DNA of 64,000 bases from Piliocolobus tephrosceles (lineage: Eukaryota; Chordata; Mammalia; Primates; Cercopithecidae), in the NCBI RefSeq assembly GCF_002776525.5, contig NC_045436.1:101839211-101903210 (forward strand), given 5' to 3'. Below, in pieces: positions 46,001-58,150 of the stretch. Within the stretch, counting starts at the first letter, position 1. Every line of letters starts with the position of its first letter. The notes beneath the pieces were generated by a model that saw only the letters and a program-made list of their open reading frames with translations, made no database searches and was not told the origin of the DNA. The translations under genes were made by a program, and so were the position numbers.

Positions 46001-46277
46001 CATCAGCCCAGCCCAAATGTCCATCGATGGACTAGTGATAAATGAAATGTGGTCTATCCATACAATGGAACAAGATGTAGCTTGAAAAAGGAAGGAAATT
46101 CTGACACTTGCTGACATGGGTGAACCTTGAAGACACGCTAAGTGAAAGAAACCAGACACAAAAGGACAAATACAGTATGATTCCATTTACATCAAGTACC
46201 TGAGATAGTCACATTTATGGAGACAGAAAATAGAAGAATAGTTAACAGGGCCTGTGGGGAGCAGAGAATGGGAAACT

Positions 46278-46607
46278 TTTTTTTTTTTTAATTATACTTT
46301 AAGTTCTTGGATATATGTGCAGAACGTGCAGGTTTGTTACACAGGTATACATATGCCATGGTGTTTTGCTGTACCCATCAACCTGTCATCTACATTAGGT
46401 ATTTCTCCTAATGCTATCCGTCCCCTAACCCCCCAGCCCCTGACAGGCCCCAGTGCATGATGTTGCCCTCCCTGTGTCCAAGTGTTCTCGTTGTTCCACT
46501 CCCACTTATGAGTGAAAACATGCGGTGTTTGGTTTTCTGTTCCTGTGTTAGTTTGCTGAGAATGATGGTTTCCAGTTTCATCCATGTCCCTGCAAAGGAT
46601 ATGAAAC
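46278..46607 (-). mobile_element. Primate L1 3' end, antisense
   Basis: A T-tract then AATTATACTTTAAGTTCTTG, CAGGTTTGTTACACAGGTAT and AATGATGGTTTCCAGTTTCA: a 5'-truncated L1PA/L1PB 3' UTR. GAAACTTTT on both sides looks like the duplication. Confidence 0.9.
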
Positions 46608-46682
46608 TTTTAAAATGAGTACTGAGTTCCAGTTGGGATGATGACAGAGTTCTGGAGACAGTGGTGATGCTTGCACAACAAT

Positions 46683-46745
46683 GTGCCCGCCTCGGCCTCC
46701 CAAAGTGCTGAGATTACAGGCGTGAGCCACTGCACCTGGTCAAAA
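46683..46745 (-). mobile_element. Alu 5' fragment, antisense
   Basis: About 60 bases, GTGCCCGCCTCGGCCTCCCA to GCACCTGGTC, with no tail. Confidence 0.75.
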
Positions 46746-46785
46746 GGTGTATCTTCTGACAAAAAATTCAAAAAATTAGCCATGG

Positions 46786-47064
46786 CCCATGTGTGGTGGC
46801 TTATGCCTGTAATCTTAGCGTTTTGGGAGGCTGAGGCGGGTGGATCACTTGAGGTCAGGAATTTGAGACTAGCCTGGGCAACATGGGGGAACTCTGTCTC
46901 CACTAAAAGTACAAAAATTAGCCAGCCATGGTGACGTGTACCTGTAATCCCAGCTACTCAGGAGGCTGAGGCAGGAGAATCACTTGAACCCAGGAGGCGG
47001 AGGTTGCAGTGAACTGAGATCACGCCACTGCACTCTAGTCTGGGTGACATAGCAAGACTCCATC

Positions 47065-47092
<28 letters not shown>
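46786..47092 (+). mobile_element. Alu, sense
   Basis: Full-length, with a ~27-base A-tail; inserted in the old L1. Confidence 0.9.
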
Positions 47093-47095
<3 letters not shown>

Positions 47096-47429
47096 TGTAC
47101 TTAATGTTCCTGAACTGAACTGTAAAGTTAAAAAGGTTAAAAGGGTACATTTTATGTTATGTATATTTTACCGAAAATTTTTTTTAAAACCCCCAACCCA
47201 GAACTAGTGGAGAGGATCCGGGAATAAACTGCCTTTGGGCAGCAGATTCTCAGTAGTAATTCCACACTGTGCAGCATGAGGTTTTGGTGGACATCTAGCC
47301 TTTCTACCACAGCCAGGAATGGTTAAGAGGAAGGCACTGAGTGGAGATCCTCATGCACCCCTATTCAAATAAAATATATCATGGTCAATATTTGCTTTCA
47401 ATGTTAATAGCCTATTCTTACCTGTTTGA

Positions 47430-47700
47430 ATAAGTTATTTATATAGCTAATATTTACTGAGCCCTTAAAATGCCCCAGTCAGTGCTATAAATGTCCCGCA
47501 AATATTATTTAACCATATGAGGTAGATACTCTTATTGTCCCTACTTTAAGATAAAAGACCTGAGGCATACAGAAATTCTATAACTAGGCCAAGACTGAAC
47601 GATATAGCCAGGATTAGACAGACCCATAGTCTAATTCTAGAGTCCATATGCTTAACCACAATGCCATATTGCCTTCTGGGAAGCTGTAGTGCATTGTGAC
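47430..47700 (-). mobile_element. MIR/L2-type relic, antisense
   Basis: TGAGCCCTTAAAATGCCCCA, AACCATATGAGGTAGATAC and ATGCTTAACCACAATGCCA are reversed MIR-like phrases. Confidence 0.6.
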
Positions 47701-47981
47701 TAATTCATGATATATTTGGCTAAGACCGTGGCTCAGCTGTTTTTAATACAAGCTTACACAAAAGAAAAGTTTTAGTTTTCTGTCATTTAGTGTAAGCTAT
47801 TAGGTGGCCCCAGAGAAGAGGCCAGCACTGCTCTGTAGGATCATTTAGGGACCCAAACTCTTTCTACCTTGTTGCTCCATCTTTCTGTAGGGTGTGCCCC
47901 TTGTCCACCAGCACACCCCTTTTTCTAGTCCAAAGGAAGTGGGAAAGAGGAAGTGGAGAGCAAGCAGCTTTCTTCTAAGCA

Positions 47982-48725
47982 CAGATGACCCTTGAACAAC
48001 AAGGATTTGAACTGCATGTGTCCACTTAGACTATGGATTTTCTTCTGCCTCTACCACCCTGAGACAGCAAGACTGACCCTTACTCTTCCTCCTCCTCAAC
48101 CTATTCAACATGAAGATGACTAGGATGAAGACCTTTACAATGATTCACTTGAAAAACAGCAAATGTATTTTCTCTTTCTTATTTTATTTTCTTTATTTCT
48201 TTATTTTTTTTGAGACAGAGTCTCGCTCTGTCGCCCAGGCTGGAGTGCAGTGGCGTGATTTTGGCTCACTGCAAGCTCCGCCTCCCGGGTTCACGCCATT
48301 CTCCTGCCTCAGCCTCCCGAGTAGCTGGGACTACAGGCGCCTGCCACCACACCCAGCTAATTTTTTGTATTTTTAGTAGAGACGGGGCTTCACCATGTTA
48401 GCCAGGATGGTCTCGATTTCCTGACTTCGTGATCCACCCGCCTTGGCCTCCCAAAGTGCTGGAATTACAGGTGTAAGCCACCGCACCCGGCCCTCTTCCT
48501 TATTTTCTTAATAACATTTTCTTTTTCTTAGCTTACTGCATTGTAAGAATACAGTATATAATAATATAATATACAAAATATGTGTTAATTGTTCATGTTA
48601 TTAGTAAGGCTTCAGTCAACAGTAGGCTATTAGTAGTTAAGTTTGGAGAGAGTCAAAAGCTGTATTTAGATTTTAAACTGTGCAGGAGGCTAGCACCGTA
48701 AACCCTCTTGTTCAAGGGTCCACTG
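47982..48725 (+). mobile_element. Tigger3-like (pogo) MITE with an Alu inside
   Basis: The left end CAGATGACCCTTGAACAAC and the right end (reverse complement CAGTGGACCCTTGAACAAG) are matching terminal inverted repeats. Without the Alu at 48190-48492 the core is ~430 bases, too short for a transposase. It is a non-autonomous derivative. Confidence 0.8.
48190..48492 (-). mobile_element. AluY/S, antisense, in the Tigger-like element
   Basis: CTCTTTCTTATTTTATT left and CTCTTCCTTATTTTCTT right form the duplication. Confidence 0.9.
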
Positions 48726-49621
48726 TACACAAGCTGGAATTTGCACACATTTCCACACCAGCCTTAACTTAGTCACAAGGTCACACCTAGCTGTGACAAG
48801 ACCTGGGAACGTAGTGTCTAGCTAGGAAGCCATGTATATGTTTGCAATTCTGGGGAGACTTGATATTAGCAACCTGCCATGCATGGGCATCACAGAAAGA
48901 TCACACGTCTAATTGTCAGACCACATGTAGTAGGAGGAAACCAAAGATGGATAGTTATTAAAAAGAATATGTAGAAAAACCAACTTAGAAAATGTCTAGG
49001 TCATTTAGAGAATAAGGTGAAAAAGAGCCTGTAGAAATGGGTAAGTACAGCTTGGTAGTGGCATGAGCCCTGATTTTGAATTCCAAAATACTCAGGTTCT
49101 AAATTTGGCTCTGCCCTTACTAGTGTGTGAGCTTGAGCAATTAACTTCTCTCAACTTCAGTTTCCTTATCTATAAAACAAAATTGACAGCAATACTTACT
49201 TTCAGAATGATTTTGGCAAATAATAAGATGAAGCATATGATGTCTAAAAAATACGTCAAGTTTCACATTTCCAAAACCAAACTCTCAGTATTCTTTCCCA
49301 AACCTGTTTTTCTCATAGCTTCTTTATCACAGTAGGTGGCAACTCCATCTTTCTGACTTCTCTGACTAAAATCCTTGGAGTAATTATTGACTATCACTCT
49401 TCATCTTCATATCTAAACCATCAGTAAATCCTCTCCACTATTCTTGCAAACTATGACCAAAATTCAACCACTTCCCACTATTTGTCCTGCTACTTCCCTG
49501 ATCCAAATCATTTTACTCTGCCTGGAAGGTTGCAATAGCCTAAGTGTTCTCCTGCTTCTTCCTGAGCTTCCTGCAGTATCCCCCACAAGGCAGTGTCATC
49601 TTTCTAAGTATAAAAATTACC
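48726..49621. other. Intergenic; MIR near 49055-49230
   Basis: GAATTCCAAAATACTCAGGT, TGTGAGCTTGAGCAATTAAC and TCAGTTTCCTTATCTATAAA trace a sense MIR. Elsewhere nothing recognised. Confidence 0.6.
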
Positions 49622-49935
49622 GGCCGGGCATAGTGGCTCATGCCTGTAATACTGGCACATTGAAATACTGGCACATTGAGAGGCTGAGGCAGGTGGATCA
49701 CTGGAGCCCAGGACTTTGAGACCAGCCTAGGCAACAGAGTAAGAAGCCTCATCTCTGCAAAAAATAAACAAAATTAGCCAGGTGTGGTGGTGTGCACCTG
49801 TGGTCCTACCTACTCTGGAGGCTGAGGTGGGAGGATTGCTTGAGCCTGGGAGGTAGAGGCTGCAGTGAGCCGAGATTGCACCACCGAAGTCAAGCCTACG
49901 TGACAGAGCAAGACCCTGTCTCAAAATACAAACAG
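49622..49935 (+). mobile_element. Alu, sense, with a 16-base internal tandem duplication
   Basis: The unit AATACTGGCACATTGA occurs twice in a row (49648-49663 and 49664-49679), replacing the normal CCAGCACTTTGGG region. Confidence 0.9.
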
Positions 49936-50241
49936 ATGAAAAGACTTATAATGCTTAGGACCCTTCTCTTTTGTCCCCCTTAGAGTAAAGCCCTTCACAA
50001 TCTGATCCCTTGTTAACTCTCTGACCTCATCTCTTATTAGTCTCACCCTTGTTTAATTCCAGCAGAACCTAGAGATCACAGGTTTTAGAGAAGTGGCCTG
50101 TGAAATAAGGCTGGGATGCATGTATCATTATAATTCTCTAGCCAAGTGAGACCGAATCCACACCAGGAAAAGAAGAAAAAAGAAGTCTGAAGCATTTCAG
50201 TGTCTGAAAGGATTCTTTTGAAAGGACATAAAGATGTATAG

Positions 50242-50414
50242 GGAGTAGCTGGGATTACAGGTGCGCCACCATGCCCAGCTAACTTTTATATTTTAGTAGA
50301 CACAGGGTTTCATTATGTCAGCCAGGCTGGTCTTGAACTCCTGACCTCAAGTGATCTGCCCGCGTTGGTGTCCTAAAGTGCTGGGATTACAGGCGTGAGC
50401 CACTGCGCCCAGTC
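50242..50414 (-). mobile_element. Partial Alu, antisense, tail side missing
   Basis: Begins mid-element at GTAGCTGGGATTACAGG and ends GCCACTGCGCCCAGTC, with no T-tract. Confidence 0.85.
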
Positions 50415-50444
50415 TGTTTACTTATTTTGTGGTTTTCTCCTTTC

Positions 50445-50562
50445 CATGAGAATGTAAGCTCCAAGAGAACAAGCATCCTCCTATTTACCACTGTATCTAC
50501 AGCACTTGACACAGTGCCTGCTTGCCATTTGATACATATTTCTTGAGTAAATGAATCAAGAT
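50445..50562 (+). mobile_element. L2 3' end relic
   Basis: GAATGTAAGCTCCAAGAGAA and TTCTTGAGTAAATGAATCA follow the L2 terminal pattern. Confidence 0.65.
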
Positions 50563-50586
50563 AGTTGTGTGGTGTAAGCCACTAGG

Positions 50587-50704
50587 ATGTGAATGATAAA
50601 ATGCTATTCTATTAGTAACGCTAACAACTATAATAGCACTGATCACTGTAACAGGTAACTCCCTAGATCCCGGTGGTTATAGAATAGCATTTTATCATTC
50701 ACAT
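50587..50704. repeat. Perfect 26-bp inverted repeat with 66-base spacer
   Basis: The arm 50587-50612 (ATGTGAATGATAAAATG...) is the exact reverse complement of 50679-50704. Identity stops at both outer and inner edges. No family recognised. Confidence 0.95.
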
Positions 50705-50914
50705 GAAATCTGAAACCTTCAACATGGCCATTCAGGGAATTAAGCTACTTCCCTATGTCCTCTGGATTCAGGTAGCAGAAGGAAAAAAGGAATGGAGGAT
50801 CACACATGGAGGCTTTTGTGCTAAGCTTAGAAGTATGTAACTTCCTCTTGCATTCTTGGGAACTCAGGCACTTCTGATTTTTGTGTACCTAGGAATATAA
50901 GTGTTCTATTCACT

Positions 50915-51490
50915 ATTGTGCCAACTAATCACCCCAAAATTTAGTGGCTTAGAGCAATCATTATAATTTGTCTGTCATGGTTTCTGTAGGCCAGGAATTT
51001 GGAGAGGGCTCAGCTGAGCTTTTCTGGCTCATGGTTTCTCATGGATTTGCACAATGACAGCAGCTGCATGGGTCTGGAGCCTGTGGGGACTACAGCATCT
51101 GAGGGCTGCTGGACGGCTCTCCTCACGTAGACTTAGGGAAATGTGTTCCCTCCCAGAGGCTACTTAGAGCTTCCTCACAATATAGCACCTCAGGGCAGTC
51201 TACTGCTTACAGAGTGACTTAGGAGTCCCGCAAATGTTTCACCAGACAAGATGAAAGTTGTGCCCCCTTTTTTTTACCTACCCTGGGAAGTCATGATGCA
51301 TCATTTCTGCTGTATTCTACTGGCTGAAACTGTCCCCAAAGCCTGCTCACTTTCAAGGTGAGGAGACAGAGCTCCTATCTCTTGATAGATGGAAGCTAAA
51401 GCTATATTAGAAGAAGATTATGCAGGATGGGTAACGCTCTCGTCTTCTCTGGAAAATACAATCTTCCACAAGGAGGAAAGAGATTAGTGA
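50915..51490 (-). mobile_element. Ancient LTR-like relic, antisense
   Basis: TTTAGTGGCTTAGAGCAATC, TTCTGTAGGCCAGGAATTTG and CATTTCTGCTGTATTCTACT GGCTG phrases recur in an old mammalian LTR family whose name I cannot fix. Confidence 0.5.
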
Positions 51491-53608
51491 TTAACTAGCT
51501 AGTTGCCACACAGAAAGTGCAATAAATATTTGATAATGTGTTTTTTGACCTCACAGAAATGTGGCAAGATTAACAGTATGTTTGCAAATTAGTGAAGGTC
51601 TCCTTGCTTTAATTCAGTTCTACAATATTAAATTGAGTTCTATAGCATCCCAGCCTTCCACTACCATGATACAGAGGAATACCAAAACCAAAACAAACTA
51701 AAAAAGTAACTTCCTTGTAGGAAATCACATTCTATAGAACACTTACCAGCTTACTCCTGAATTTAGCAGATTTGCTATTAGTTTGATGATACGAAAATTT
51801 ATACCAAGAGGTATTTTACAAAGCTATTAAGAACTGTGGGAAATTTTGTCCATCAGTTCAAAGAAAAATAAGCAAGTGGGGAAAAATGAGGCAATTATTA
51901 CCTTTAAGAGAAACAGAAGCTGTACAATAAACTAGAATTATAATGCATTATCTGGCTCAGGTATAAGCAAAATTTACATAATCATAACAATGAAAACAGT
52001 GAATATGGATTCAACCCAAATTGAAATAGAATTATACTGGAGGGAAGAAAAACAGGCAGAGGCCTGTGGAAGGAAGGTAAAATCCTCACGTGTCATACCG
52101 GAAGTGGTGGCAGGCACGTGAACGCCCCCTCTCAGACCTCCAACTGCAGGGAGCAAAATTGACCAATGGGTCCAGTTGCTGCACTCTGAAATACACTGCA
52201 TTCATGCTGCCCGCGGGCTGCTTTCAGCCAATTACTGACAGTGAAACGGATGCTAAGTAAGGCCCATTCCCCGGGGATGGGGATCCCTCCATGGGTGACT
52301 GTGGTTCGAGGACTTTCTAATGGCCTTGCTGACCTTTCCTTAGATGGCACTGTAGTCTAAGGTGATTCCCCACACCTTTTCTCCTGTCCCCTCTCTCCTG
52401 CACCGGGTAAGACCCACATGGCAGTCTGGGAACTCTCACAGCCTTCCCCCAGTTCCCTCTCCATGATCTCTACACGCATTTCTCCTGATACATTTCCCAT
52501 CTTTGTGTCTGCCCTTTGGAGGATCTGGACGAACAAAGAAGTCAGTTGATAACATGTAAAATTGATGAATCAAAAGATGGCTGTATATGTGCTTTTTTCC
52601 TTGAAATATTCATGTAAATATCCAAAGACATGGCTAAGAGAGGTGAAATGGTGGAGGGCACATATATTTTAAAGTCTTTAGCACTACTTGACTTTTAAAT
52701 ATATATGCACATATTAACTATTTTAAAATAAATTGTTTAAAAAGTGACAGACCACTGCCTTAGACATTGGCCACTTTGGGTTATTAAGGGAAATCAAGTT
52801 TTATCTAAACTTTATCATCTGTATTCTAGCAGACAATCAGTCTACACAGTGGCTCCTTTCTCTTTCTTTTTGAGGAACAGCTGGTTCATTAAACTCCTTG
52901 GAGACAGCTCCTCCCAGAGGGAGCAAAACGATCTGCCATCTAAGCACCCACTCAGATGAAAGCATTACTGACAATGCCTTTGAGTTGTTGTTTCTATGTT
53001 TAATATACATAGAAGAATAATTTTTAGAGATGTTGTTTTTTCTCTCCTCTTGTTTTCACTTCAGATAGACAAGCCCCTAGTACTACTTCGTCTTGGGAGA
53101 TTTTTGCAAATACTGCCATCACAAGTGGTTTAAATTCTCAAAAATTTCACAAGATCATTTAAACAAAATCTAGGAGGGTACATTTTCATACTTATAACAA
53201 ATGTTTTATACGCTAGGACAGTTTACTGAGACATTACATTTTGATATCTTAAAATGAAAATAATACTAATCACCTAGTTCATGATAATTGAAGATATTTT
53301 CTATGCTGTGTTCATATCTTTATGAAAAGGCAACCTAATCCTAAAGCCTTTGAATTTTTCATTTAAAATGTAGTGCGCAATTCTTGTAAATTGATATATT
53401 AAAACATAAACTTACTACTATTCCTTTCATAACTTCTCTAAAATATTAATGAAGGAAACTTTAAAAGGTATAAAGTCATAGGATTGAAGAAAAGGCTATA
53501 GCAGAGTGATTGCAGAAGAGCAAGACAGAAGGAGAAAAGCTGATAGCTTACTTGATATATAGGTATAACTTAAGAAGAAGTTTACCCTGCTATCAAGACT
53601 TATGAATG
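51491..53608. other. Intergenic; GC-richer block at 52050-52450
   Basis: Most of this is AT-rich with no recognised repeat. The block at 52050-52450 is less AT-rich and has two overlapping minus-strand frames (51974-52201 and 52132-52350) without recognisable similarity. It may be a decayed LTR or a conserved non-coding element. Confidence 0.4.
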
Positions 53609-53923
53609 GGCTGGGTCCCATGGCTCATGCCTGTAATCCCAGCACTTTGGGAGGCCAAGGTGGGAGGATCGAGGCCAGGAGTTTGAGATCAGCCTGGGCA
53701 ACATAAAGAGACCTCATCTCTACAAAAATTAAAAATTAAAAAATATTAGCTGGGTGTGACGGAACATACCTGTAGTCCCAGCTACTTGGGATGGTGAGGC
53801 AGGAGGATTGCTTGAACCCAGGAGTTAAAGGCTGCAGTGAGCTATGATCATGCCACTGCCCTCCAGCTTTGGCAACAGAGAGAGACTCTGTCTCAAAAAA
53901 AAAAAAAAAGAAAAGAAAAAAAG
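53609..53923 (+). mobile_element. Alu (J/S), sense
   Basis: GACTTATGAATG on the left and GAGTTATGAATG on the right form the duplication. Confidence 0.9.
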
Positions 53924-55448
53924 AGTTATGAATGAATAAAGAATCAGCAGATCAAAAAGAATAAGCTTTTAAAAAGACCATTAACTCGGGGAAAAAAATG
54001 TACAGAAAAGAAAATATAGTATGATATATGGCTCACTTGTAAATTATGCATATGTAGTCCATAAAATGTAAACTGTGAGTGTTTATTGAAGTAAAAAAAA
54101 AATCCTGTAGCTATACTGGGAGGATAGGGGGTAGAAGATGGCAAGTTTGGAGTGGAGCCTTTGGAAGTGCAGGATGGTTAAATCACAGGAAGCAATGTGG
54201 AATACATAACATTCAAAAAAATAGGAAATAGTATGAACATGTTATTAGACATTTGGAAATAAATACCTGAAGACCTAGTTGAAGCAAGTAAATGTTTATT
54301 TTGAGAAGAATGATGGTGGGGATGAATGTGGCAGGGGATACTGGTTTTCATTAAAAGCCTTGTTAAACATTTATGACTTTTTAATCTGAGTTCATGTATT
54401 TCTCCGATAAAAGTTTAAACTATAAAAAGATAGATGGTTAGAAATTGATACTACTTAGTACACTTCTCAAATAGAAAATATAAAGACATTAAAAGAATTG
54501 CTCACCACATCTGTTTTATTCAACAAAGACAAAGGAAGAGGAGGGGCAGGAGTGAGGGAAAGAAGGGGACTATTCTCATTAGTGCGGGCACCCTTCTCAA
54601 TCTGAATCTGAAGCAGGAAGAAAGAAAGAAGTCATCCATGAAAATAAGTACTAGTCCATGACCCTGGAACAAAAAGCAATCAGGAAGGGCCTAAAGCGAT
54701 TTAGGCAATGAGTCTACAGTCAATCATTAAATAGGCCGAAAGTTCTGATCTGCCCCCTGTTCACCATTTCTAATTTTCTTGAAAGTCATGTTCGGAAAGG
54801 GACTCTTGAGTCCTGTGGCAGTGGGATCCTAGTCATATTATTTTTCCTTCCCAGGAAATAATACAAAATTCAGTGTCAAAGGAAGTAAAAGGAAACAATG
54901 TTAAATATTTGTGAAGTATTGAAAACAGAGAGTGTGTGTGTATGTGTGCAAGCACTAAACAGAATGTCTTTGATGTGGTAATTTTTATGATATTATTATA
55001 TAAACCTTGGGCAAATGTGAAGTCCCATCTGGAATAGATTTAATACCAGACCAGGAAAACAGCTCAGTAAATTCCCTAAGCATTTGGAAAAAAAAGTATT
55101 CCTTAAATCCCTTCATTTAAATCTTCACAAAATTAGTAAAACACAATGATTCTCCAAGAAAGAGAAATAATGGGATAAACAAAAGAACAGAACGTCCTTT
55201 GCTGCCTTCAAAGATTAATGATACAATAAAGATGAAAAAAATTTATTACCTTATATTCCATTCTTGGCTGTGCACTCCATTAATGGTTTGTTCTCTTTTC
55301 ACTTACTAAAATCATGCTTAATAATGTGTATCGAATGGAAATTTTCTTTCAAAGGACATGCAGTGTCCTCTACTGGAACATGTGAGACCTTCAGGGCTTC
55401 TGACTGCCTTTGTAGCAAAGAAGGAAAAATAGCAACAATGATTAAATA
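53924..55448. other. Intergenic, nothing recognised
   Basis: AT-rich sequence with a short TG run near 54932-54950. No gene or repeat supported. Confidence 0.4.
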
Positions 55449-55552
55449 GACCTTCTCCTTCTTCTCCTTCCTCCTCTTCTTCCTTTTCCTCTTCCTTCTC
55501 CTTTTCCCTTTCTTCCTCTTCCTTCTTTTCTTTCTTTCTTTTTTTTTTTTTT
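55449..55552. repeat. Polypyrimidine (CTT/CCT)n tract
   Basis: Nearly 100 bases of pure C/T on the + strand, continuous with the tail of an Alu monomer. The lysine/glutamate-rich minus-strand frames here are artefacts. Confidence 0.92.
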
Positions 55553-55667
55553 TCTGAGAGACAGGGTCTTGCCATGTTGTCCAGCCTGGTCTTGAACTCC
55601 TGGCCTCAAGCAATCCTCCAGCTCCAGCCTCCCAAAGTGCTGAGATTACAGGAGGCACCTGGCCTCC
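55553..55667 (-). mobile_element. Alu monomer (FLAM-like), antisense
   Basis: One arm only, AGACAGGGTCTTGCCATGTT to GGCACCTGGCC. Confidence 0.75.
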
Positions 55668-56531
55668 TCTTTCTTTTCAATCTCCTTAAACAAAGGAGAA
55701 GTAGATAAGCAGGAATAAGAAGGAGAAGGGAGACGGAGAGGAAAGAAGCCTGGGAGTATGTCAGCTTTGGTTTACACGGCAATAAAGAAAAGGCGGTTAA
55801 TTACTAGAGCTGAGATTCTTCATCAAATTAGTCTTAAAGAAAGGAGATGCAAATAGAAAGCATTACCAATTCAGCATTATTTGGGTCAAGGATAAAGTAT
55901 TCCTCTGCCTCAGGAGGCTATAAAAATTATTCTAGTTTGTGCTATTTGAAGCTGTTTGGCAAAATGAACTAAAAATGAAAGAGTACAAAAGTAAAGATGA
56001 AATATTACTTCTGCCCCAGATATGGCACCTAGTAGTAGTTCCTGCTATAGCAGGACCTTTCGTAATCTGTTTTTCTAGTGTAACAAAGTGGGATAATTGA
56101 GTTAGCCAGAATTCCCTTCAGGGAGAGTGCTGTATTTTACAGAGGAAATGCCTTGCCAAACGTGTATGTGTTAGAAGCTGAGAAATTGATAGGGTGTGAA
56201 TGTAGGTAGACAGGATTTTCTGGTAGTTTCAGAAGAGGGAGAGAGTGGGAGAGAGGAATAAAAGGGAATGGGATGGTGGAAGTAAGACAATGAAAGCCTT
56301 ACAACGTGACGCCTCTCTGAGACTGCCAGCACCATTCTTCATGAAGATCTATGGGAAAAAATTACAAAAGGTTTGGACTCAGTGAGTAGAAAATGATGAA
56401 CATACAGATTTCATCCCCAGGATATCACGAGGTTGATCAGAGATCGTCTGAAAGGAAGGAGAAAGGTGAAGGCAGAGAGAAGCATGAGGAATCAGGAGGA
56501 CATCGGACAAAGCCTTCACATGATTTTAGAG
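55668..56531. other. Intergenic, nothing recognised
   Basis: Purine-rich in places (56230-56290); no feature supported. Confidence 0.4.
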
Positions 56532-56826
56532 GTTTTTTTGTTTGTTTGTTTTTGAGACAGAGTCTTGCTCTGTTCCCAGGCTGGAGTGCAGTGGCTCGAT
56601 CTCAGCTCACTACAACCTCCGCCTCCCAGGTTCAAGTAATTCTCCTGCCTCAGCCTCCCTAGTAGCTGGGATTACAGGCACGCACTGCCACACCTGGCTA
56701 ATTTTTGTATTTTTAGTAGTTTCACCATGTTGGCCAGGCTAGTCTCCAACTCATGACCTCAGGTGATCCACCCACCTTGGCCTCCCAAAGTGCTGGGATT
56801 ACAGGCATGAGCCACTGCACCTGGCT
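56532..56826 (-). mobile_element. Alu, antisense
   Basis: (GTTT)n tail and full body, with a small deletion after TTTTTAGTAG. Confidence 0.9.
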
Positions 56827-58146
56827 GGTTTCAGGGTTTTGAGCCAAGTTCAGCCAATTATTTGAGGAACCTGGTGCACAAATGACACATAGATAACAAA
56901 TATTTTGTTTGGTGATTTTGTTTCTAAACTTATCTAGGTTGCTTTGAACTAAGGTGGAAAAGTTTTGTAAGTAAATTCGATCTTACTGGATCTCACATGG
57001 AACTATCATTCTAGAACAAGGTAGGGCCCTTGCTCTATTAATGTAATGCTATTTAATCACTGTTGCTATTTTTCCTCCTCTGCTACAAAAGCAGTCTGAC
57101 TCCTGGTGAAGGAAGGGGAATAGACTAGCACAGCATGATCTGTGAGGGCCTATGGAATTCAACATTAATGTCACAGGGAAATTAGGGAAACTATTGAGAC
57201 AGTGATTATAGACCTGGGAATGGAGAGGTGGGGTTAAGGGAGAAACAATTTAAGAGAGTACATTTCCTACAGAGAGCCAGTCATACTCAGTGTTAGATGG
57301 TGAAGATGCTTCCCAGAATGCAAAAATTCAAGAAACTCCTGATGATCCAGCAGGCTGGACATCAATCTTCAGCCCAGCCCTTATCCTGCTTTACCTATCT
57401 AAAAATGGATCTGTAATGACTAAATGGCCTCTGTGGGGCTGTTGATCATGCAGATATAGGGAACCGTTGTGTAGGCTGAATATCCCCAGTAACTAAAGAC
57501 ATATTTGAAAAGAGTGGGGATGAGAGAAGAGGATTTGCGGTGGTGAGTAGAACATATCACTGACATAGAGAAAGGATGGCAATTAATATAAATCGTGCAG
57601 GGTCTGGTGTTGGGACTTGGCATGGCCTCAAAGGCACCAATGTATTTGTCTTGGTAGCAAAATGCTTACCAGAGCTCAAAAGTAAATTGCCACAACTCAT
57701 ATGCTGATGTTTTGGCTGTGCCCAAACGGGAATTTGAAAAGACCTCCACATTTGTGTTAATATTCAAAGGACTTGTTGCCATCAGAAAAGCAACAAGGTA
57801 GCAAGGAACACAATATGGAAAATAAGACCAGCTGGAGGATGTTGCTCTCATAGTAATTTAAGAAAAAAGATTACTGTTAAAAGGCAAATTCAAGGGCCTC
57901 TCCCTACCCATCACTCTTCCCTTACTGTATCATTTTAGACTTCAAAGCAAATGCAGGAATCAATTTCTCCCCCAGGTACACCCTGGACCCTAATAACTAA
58001 TTCTCCATCCATGAATTAATGTCTTTCTGACCAATAAATGTCTTAAATTCTACATAGTGTTCTGGTACACAAGGCATTTGCATAAGAAATCCCTCATCTT
58101 CCGAAATTTGGTTCTTAACTCTATATATATTTGGCAAACTGTGGTC
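56827..58146. other. Intergenic, nothing recognised
   Basis: About 1.3 kb without recognisable repeats or convincing coding sequence on either strand. Confidence 0.4.
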
Positions 58147-58150
58147 TCTG

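Larger units (their letters stand above)
46001..47190 (+). mobile_element. Old L1 3' end, sense, broken by a younger L1 and Alus
   Basis: Pieces 46001-46277, 46608-46682 and 47093-47190 form one L1M 3' end. They contain GAAATGTGGTCTATCCATAC, CAGTATGATTCCATTTACAT and ATGTATATTTTACCGAAAA, parallel to 29262-29831. Confidence 0.78.

Noticed and set aside
46278..46607. Active L1 insertion
   Set aside because: Only the 3' ~330 bases are present; it is 5' truncated without ORFs.
55299..55658. Lysine/glutamate-rich minus-strand frames
   Set aside because: Produced by the (CTT)n tract next to an Alu monomer.
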